64,000 nt of DNA from CAZHRC01 sp964533865 (GTDB lineage Bacteria > Bacillota > Clostridia > Tissierellales > Peptoniphilaceae), in assembly GCA_964533865.1 (NCBI GenBank), contig CAZHRC010000003.1, forward strand, positions 1 through 64,000, read 5' to 3'. Each line of letters opens with the position of its first letter. The first letter of the stretch is position 1. Shown here piece by piece: positions 59,691 to 64,000 of the stretch. The notes beneath the pieces were generated by a model. The model ran no database searches. It was not told where the DNA came from and saw only the letters and a program-made list of their open reading frames with translations. Made by a program: the position numbers and the translations under genes.

Positions 59691-60326
59691 CTATTTCTTC
59701 GCTGCGCGAGCATCTGCGACCGCTTGCACAAATTGCTTTGCCGTATTGGTCATCTGCTCTGGTGTGCCTTTGGTCAAGTTACCACCAACGCCAACTGCCA
59801 CGCAGCCATTGTTGATCCACTCGGCCACATTATCCAAGCTGACACCACCTGTAGGCATGATGACCGCTTGTGGCAATGGCCCTTTCAATGCTTTGATGTA
59901 GTCTGGGCCCACCATACTGCCTGGGAATATCTTGATCACATCGGCACCGGCTTCCATAGCCGTAATAATTTCTGTCATCGTAATGCAACCGGGCATATAA
60001 GGAATTTGATAGCGATTACACAGTTTTGCTGTTTCTAAATTAAACCCCGGGGATACGATGTATTTTGCACCGACTTGAATCGCAGCTTTAGCCGTTTCCG
60101 GATCTAATACCGTCCCTGCGCCAAGCATTAACTCATCACCGTATTTGTCGTTTAACGCCTTGATCGCATGTTCCACACCAGGCACCGTAAAAGTAAGCTC
60201 AATGGCATTGATCCCACCAGCGATTACCGCTTCGGAAACTTCCACAGCCCCTTCCCAATTGTCTCCACGAACCACTGCAACAACACCAACTTCTTCGATT
60301 TTTTGAACGATTTCGTACCTTCTCAT
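59691..60326 (-). CDS. eda: KDPG aldolase (2-keto-3-deoxy-6-phosphogluconate aldolase)
   Basis: This 211-aa TIM-barrel enzyme cleaves KDPG to pyruvate and glyceraldehyde 3-phosphate. Visible are VVRGDNWEGA, AIELTFTVPG (Glu), GAGTVLDPETA, VSPGFNLE, and the Schiff-base lysine in ADVIKIFPGSM at about 132. MPTGGVSLDNV supports the phosphate site. The ATG follows GGAGGAG. First gene of the eda-kdgK unit, divergent from uxuB. Confidence 0.93.
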   Translation of the reverse strand: MRRYEIVQKIEEVGVVAVVRGDNWEGAVEVSEAVIAGGINAIELTFTVPGVEHAIKALNDKYGDELMLGAGTVLDPETAKAAIQVGAKYIVSPGFNLETAKLCNRYQIPYMPGCITMTEIITAMEAGADVIKIFPGSMVGPDYIKALKGPLPQAVIMPTGGVSLDNVAEWINNGCVAVGVGGNLTKGTPEQMTNTAKQFVQAVADARAAKK

Positions 60327-60356
60327 GCAGGCTCCTCCATTTCAATTACTTGAGTT

Positions 60357-60450
60357 TAGTAACTCTCTCATTTCATTTGTAATTTATATATACCCAAAAA
60401 ATTTTTTTTCTAGCAACTCTTGTTACTTTTCTTTAAAATAAGGGTATACT
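60357..60450. promoter_or_regulatory. Shared operator region between eda and uxuB
   Basis: TAGYAACTCTY occurs at 60357-60367 and 60411-60421. The first lies in an inverted repeat GAGTT-N4-AACTC (60352-60365), the second in GCAACTCTTGTTAC. On the plus strand a TATACT (60445-60450) lies 19 bp after TTGTTA; on the minus strand TATATA follows TTGCTA by 18 bp, so the 60411 copy overlaps both -35 regions. This suggests one regulator for both operons. The regulator gene is not in the window. Confidence 0.55.
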
Positions 60451-60468
60451 ATAGGTAATCGTTGTAAT

Positions 60469-60497
60469 AGGTGTTTTGAAATCGTGTAAAAACACCT
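60469..60497 (+). promoter_or_regulatory. Leader hairpin before uxuB
   Basis: AGGTGTTTT (60469-60477) pairs perfectly with AAAACACCT (60489-60497) in the uxuB leader, downstream of the promoter. It could be an operator half-site pair or an RNA hairpin; no T-run follows. Confidence 0.45.
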
Positions 60498-60549
60498 TAC
60501 TTGCCGTCTTTATCATTAAGATGGCCGCTGAAATACAAAGGAGGTTACG

Positions 60550-62163
60550 GTGGCAAAATTGAATTTAAATGACCTGACTCAGTCAGAGTTATGGGCTAAT
60601 GCGGAAACCGCATTGCCTCAGTACGACGTCTCAGCAATGAGAAAAGAAACCATAGAAAACCCAACCTGGGTACACTTCGGTGGCGGCAACCTTTTTAGGG
60701 CTTATATCGCCGCACTTGGTCAAAAGCTTCTCGATGAGAACCTCTATGACAAAGGCATCATCGTGGCGAGTGGCATGCCCGACGCCACAAAAAAATACGT
60801 CTACGATCCCTATGACAATCTTTCCATCCAAGTCTTTATGCACGCCGATGGACGGTACGAATCCGCAGTTATCGCTTCGATCGCCGAGAGTATCGATATT
60901 CAGCAAGATGGCGACATGGCGCGTTTCGTAGAGATCTTTGAAAATCCAAGCCTACAAATGGTTACCTTTACGATCACTGAAAAAGGCTACAACATCGAAG
61001 ACATGCACGGCAATCTTCAACCTCAAGTTGCTGAAGACATCGAAAAAGGGCCAGCGCTACCAAAGAACACTATGGCATTTTTAGCAGCACTCCTTTATAA
61101 ACGCTTTAGCGCAGGTGCCTTTCCCATCGGCCTAGCCAGCTTTGATAACTTTAGCCACAACGGGCAAAAATTGAAGAAGTCCATCACCACTGTCGCCGCA
61201 GGGTGGATCGAAAGAGGACTTGTGGATGTGACCTTCTTGGACTACCTCAATGATAGCACGAAAGTCGGTTTTCCAAACTCCACCATCGACAAAATCACAC
61301 CGGGTCCATCTGAAAAAGTAGCACAGCTCCTTCAAGAACGCGGCTTAGAAGATGCTAAAATATTCTATCCCGAACGCGGTGCGCCTCAAGCCACCTTTGT
61401 TAACGCAGAAGTGGCACAGTATCTTGTCGTTGAAGACGCTTTTCCAAACGGCAGACCCCCATTGGACAAAGCCGGCGTCTACTTCACCGATCGAGACACC
61501 GTCGATGCTTTTGAGCGCATGAAGGTTTGTACTTGCCTAAATCCTCTACATACGGCCCTTGCCGTATACGGCTGCATCCTCGGTTACGATTCCATCGCCG
61601 CCGAAATGCAAGACGAAGACTTGGTTAAAATGGTCAACCGCCTAGCCTATGACGAAGGGATGAAGGTCGTGTCCAATCCAGGCATCGTCGATCCCGAAGC
61701 CTTTGTCGCAGAGGTCATCAAGGAACGCTTGCCAAACGCCAACATTCCAGATACGCCACAGCGCATTGCGGCGGACACCTCTCAAAAAATTCCAATTCGC
61801 TTTGGTGAAACCATCGCCAGCTATCGCGCATCGGACACCTTGTCCACCGAAGATCTTCACATGATCCCATTGGCTATCGCGGGTTGGATTCGCTACGCAC
61901 TCCAAATTGACGACGAAGGCAAGCCCTTTGAAAACAGTCCCGATCCACTACTCGAAGAAGTCTATAAAGTGCTAGCTGACGTGCAATTTGGCAAACCACA
62001 ACCGCTCAAGGGCATATTGAAGCCACTGCTTCAAAACAAAGTCATCTTTAAAGTCGATCTGACAGAAGACGCCTTAGGCGATCGCATCACCGCGTTGGTC
62101 GAAGAGATGATCGAAGGCCCAGGCGCCGTTCGCAAAGTTCTTCATCGCGAAGTGAACGCTTAG
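60550..62163 (+). CDS. uxuB: Fructuronate reductase / mannitol dehydrogenase family
   Basis: This 537-aa NAD-dependent oxidoreductase would reduce D-fructuronate to D-mannonate. The N-terminal half has the nucleotide fold with VHFGGGNLFRAYIA; ASFDNFSHNGQK and the catalytic motif VGFPNSTIDKITPG (Lys) follow in the middle; the C-terminal half is the family's helical domain. The start is GTG with AAGGAGGT 5 bases upstream. It is followed by uxuA at 46 bp, which separates it from plain mannitol dehydrogenases. Confidence 0.88.
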   Translation: MAKLNLNDLTQSELWANAETALPQYDVSAMRKETIENPTWVHFGGGNLFRAYIAALGQKLLDENLYDKGIIVASGMPDATKKYVYDPYDNLSIQVFMHADGRYESAVIASIAESIDIQQDGDMARFVEIFENPSLQMVTFTITEKGYNIEDMHGNLQPQVAEDIEKGPALPKNTMAFLAALLYKRFSAGAFPIGLASFDNFSHNGQKLKKSITTVAAGWIERGLVDVTFLDYLNDSTKVGFPNSTIDKITPGPSEKVAQLLQERGLEDAKIFYPERGAPQATFVNAEVAQYLVVEDAFPNGRPPLDKAGVYFTDRDTVDAFERMKVCTCLNPLHTALAVYGCILGYDSIAAEMQDEDLVKMVNRLAYDEGMKVVSNPGIVDPEAFVAEVIKERLPNANIPDTPQRIAADTSQKIPIRFGETIASYRASDTLSTEDLHMIPLAIAGWIRYALQIDDEGKPFENSPDPLLEEVYKVLADVQFGKPQPLKGILKPLLQNKVIFKVDLTEDALGDRITALVEEMIEGPGAVRKVLHREVNA

Positions 62164-62209
62164 GTTTCATACCTTATAGTATTCCATTTATTGAAAGGAG
62201 ACCCATCAC

Positions 62210-63259
62210 ATGAAAATGACGTTTCGTTGGTATGGAAAAGACGATTCCATCCCATTACAGTACATTCGAGAAATCCCTGGTATGACAGGTGTTGTAACCG
62301 CTCTCTACTCCGTTCCCGTAGGAGAAGTCTGGCCTGAAGAAGAAATCGCAGACCTTAGAGCCTATGTTGAGGAATACGGCCTCGAAATGGAAGTCATTGA
62401 GTCCGTTCCCGTTCATGAAGACATCAAACTTGGCCGCGGCGATTTCCAACGCTACATCGATAACTACAAACAAAATATCATCAACTTGGCCAATAACGGT
62501 GTAAAATGCATCTGCTACAATTTCATGCCCGTATTTGACTGGACGAGAAGCCAACTGGATCACAAATTGGAAGACGGCTCCTCTGCTCTCGTCTACTATA
62601 AAGAAGACGTAGATAAACTCGACCCCACGAAACTCGCCCTACCGGGTTGGGACTCCTCTTATTCGCCGGAAGAAGTCAAGGAGCTTATCGACGCCTACAA
62701 AGCCATCGGCGAAGAAGGCCTGTGGAATAATCTCGAGTATTTCCTCAAAGAGATCATGCCAGTCGCCGCTGAACACGACGTCTACATGGCGATCCATCCG
62801 GATGATCCTCCGTGGCCAATCTTTGGGATCCCACGCATCATCACCGATGCTAAAGCCCTCAGACGCTTCCTCAAACTCTACGACGATCCACATAATGGTC
62901 TCACCCTGTGTTCGGGCTCCCTTGGGGCCGATGAAGAAAACAACATTGTCGAGTTGGTCAAAGAATTTAGTGGCGAAGGCCGCATTCACTTTGCACACGT
63001 ACGCAACATCAAAATCCTGGGCGACGGTTCCTTCGAAGAGTCCGCTCACTACTCACCTTGCGGCAGTTTAGATGTGGTCGCCATTATGAAAGCCTACTAC
63101 GACACAGGATTTAAAGGTTATGTTCGACCAGACCACGGGCGCATGATCTGGGGCGAAACCGGAAAACCTGGCTACGGCCTTTACGATAGAGCCCTCGGGG
63201 CAATGTATCTCACAGGGATTTGGGAAACCATCGGCAAACTTGAAAACAAGGAGGTTTAA
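62210..63259 (+). CDS. uxuA: Mannonate dehydratase
   Basis: This 349-aa enzyme dehydrates D-mannonate to 2-keto-3-deoxygluconate using a divalent metal. It begins MKMTFRWYG and has the metal ligand regions MAIHPDDPPWPIFG, LTLCSGSLGADEEN, IHFAHVRN and GYVRPDHGRMIWG, all as in UxuA. AAAGGAG lies before the ATG. Second gene of the uxu operon; uxaC begins 2 bp after its stop. Confidence 0.95.
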   Translation: MKMTFRWYGKDDSIPLQYIREIPGMTGVVTALYSVPVGEVWPEEEIADLRAYVEEYGLEMEVIESVPVHEDIKLGRGDFQRYIDNYKQNIINLANNGVKCICYNFMPVFDWTRSQLDHKLEDGSSALVYYKEDVDKLDPTKLALPGWDSSYSPEEVKELIDAYKAIGEEGLWNNLEYFLKEIMPVAAEHDVYMAIHPDDPPWPIFGIPRIITDAKALRRFLKLYDDPHNGLTLCSGSLGADEENNIVELVKEFSGEGRIHFAHVRNIKILGDGSFEESAHYSPCGSLDVVAIMKAYYDTGFKGYVRPDHGRMIWGETGKPGYGLYDRALGAMYLTGIWETIGKLENKEV

Positions 63260-63261
63260 AC

Positions 63262-64000
63262 ATGAAAGCCTTCATGGATGACAACTACCTCCTCACCAAC
63301 GACACTGCCGTCACCCTCTACCACGAGTACGCCAAAGAAGAGCCAATCTATGACTTTCACAACCACTTGAACGTAAAAGAACTGTTCGAGGACAAAAAGT
63401 TTTCGAGCATCACCGAAGCTTGGCTGGGATTTGATCACTACAAATGGCGCGCCATGAGGGATTTAGGCATCGATGAAAAATTCATCACAGGCGATGCCTC
63501 TGACAAAGAGAAGTTTGACGCATGGGCATCCGCCGTGCCAAAACTCATCGGCAACCCCCTATATTCTTGGACTCACCTTGAACTCCAACGCTACTTCGAC
63601 ATTTACGAGCCATTAACTCCAGAAACGGCAGATGAGATTTACGACAAGATTAACCAGTTGCTCGCACAAGATGCCTATTCTGCAAGAAACCTGTTGTTAA
63701 AGCTAAAAGTGACCAAAATGTGCACCACTGATGATCCTGCAGACAACTTGGAATACCACATCGGATTGGCAAAAGAAGGGTTTGAAATCGACGTTTATCC
63801 CTCCTTTAGACCGGACAATGCCCTCCACATTCAAAAACCGGCATTTGTCCCTTATATCGCAAAACTGCGCGACACCTTCGGTGAAAAACTCGACACAGTC
63901 GAAGAACTCGTCGACCTCTTGATCGAGCGTTTAGACTTCTTTGTCGAAAACGGCTGTCGTCTAGCCGATCACGGTCTCGACGAAATGCTTTATGAACCGA
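63262..64000 (+). CDS. uxaC: Glucuronate isomerase, partial at the window end
   Basis: The frame opens at ATG 63262 after AAGGAGG and stays open to the window end (246 codons seen; full length is usually about 465). YDFHNHLN carries the first metal histidines and CTTDDPADNLEYH is a strong UxaC match. It interconverts glucuronate/fructuronate and galacturonate/tagaturonate. Together with uxuB and uxuA it feeds glucuronate into KDG, which kdgK and eda then use. The gene is missing its 3' part only because the window ends. Confidence 0.92.
   Translation, partial: MKAFMDDNYLLTNDTAVTLYHEYAKEEPIYDFHNHLNVKELFEDKKFSSITEAWLGFDHYKWRAMRDLGIDEKFITGDASDKEKFDAWASAVPKLIGNPLYSWTHLELQRYFDIYEPLTPETADEIYDKINQLLAQDAYSARNLLLKLKVTKMCTTDDPADNLEYHIGLAKEGFEIDVYPSFRPDNALHIQKPAFVPYIAKLRDTFGEKLDTVEELVDLLIERLDFFVENGCRLADHGLDEMLYEP

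Overview
The window looks like chromosomal DNA of a low-to-mid GC Firmicute (Bacillota), most likely class Clostridia. Ribosome binding sites are strong AGGAGG-type. Intrinsic terminators are dense and often shared between convergent genes. Promoters fit a sigma-A consensus with 17-bp spacers. The gene families are typical of Clostridia: a THF riboswitch on folE, a single RlmCD-type methyltransferase, a GntR/YtrA-type ABC module, an NAD-type isocitrate dehydrogenase coupled to citrate synthase, and a heterodimeric ABC exporter with one degenerate site. No species name can be given from the sequence.

Layout. 1-2,535 is an AT-rich, mobile-looking segment. It holds an ABC-ATPase remnant, a 10-N assembly gap, a serine recombinase, an XRE regulator with membrane segments, and two same-orientation arrays of 19-bp repeats. 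2,623-6,799 (minus) is a thioesterase / nuclease-helicase / rRNA methyltransferase operon. 7,043-9,428 is icd-citrate synthase. 9,486-18,470 is a cell-surface region: a Wzy-like polymerase, a solitary peptide-binding lipoprotein, a VanY-type carboxypeptidase and four glycosyltransferases. 18,619-21,102 carries an M42 peptidase, a glutaminase and tRNA-Val. 21,557-24,672 (minus) is a ybaK / glutamate-cysteine ligase / ATP-grasp operon. 24,815-27,042 is a polar amino acid ABC transporter.

27,285-29,490 has an MBL hydrolase and HtrA. 29,590-32,583 is a folate operon under a THF riboswitch: folE, HD protein, folP, folB-folK. 32,620-34,526 is a GntR/ABC module. 34,672-38,334 has a DEDDh exonuclease, leucyl aminopeptidase, a DUF1836 protein and a hemolysin III family protein. 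38,443-42,336 (minus) is accessory: small membrane proteins, a secreted protein, a sigma/anti-sigma pair with a leader ORF, and a frameshifted lipoprotein gene. 42,700-49,198 is a tetrapyrrole operon making precorrin-2 and siroheme from glutamyl-tRNA, with a HemC-CobA-HemD triple fusion. 49,490-58,664 has a hydantoinase, acylphosphatase, PEBP protein, ABC exporter, MntP, an acylating aldehyde dehydrogenase and a lone acetolactate synthase small subunit. 58,714-64,000 is a uronate regulon: kdgK and eda diverging from uxuB, uxuA and uxaC, which runs off the end.

Together the genes suggest a fermentative heterotroph that takes hexuronates to KDG and on to pyruvate and glyceraldehyde 3-phosphate. 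It makes folate and siroheme/corrin precursors, and keeps an oxidative citrate branch probably for glutamate. The items most worth following are the tetrapyrrole triple fusion, the HD protein in the folate operon, the cysteine-linked ligase operon, and the 30-bp-phased repeat arrays beside the assembly gap.
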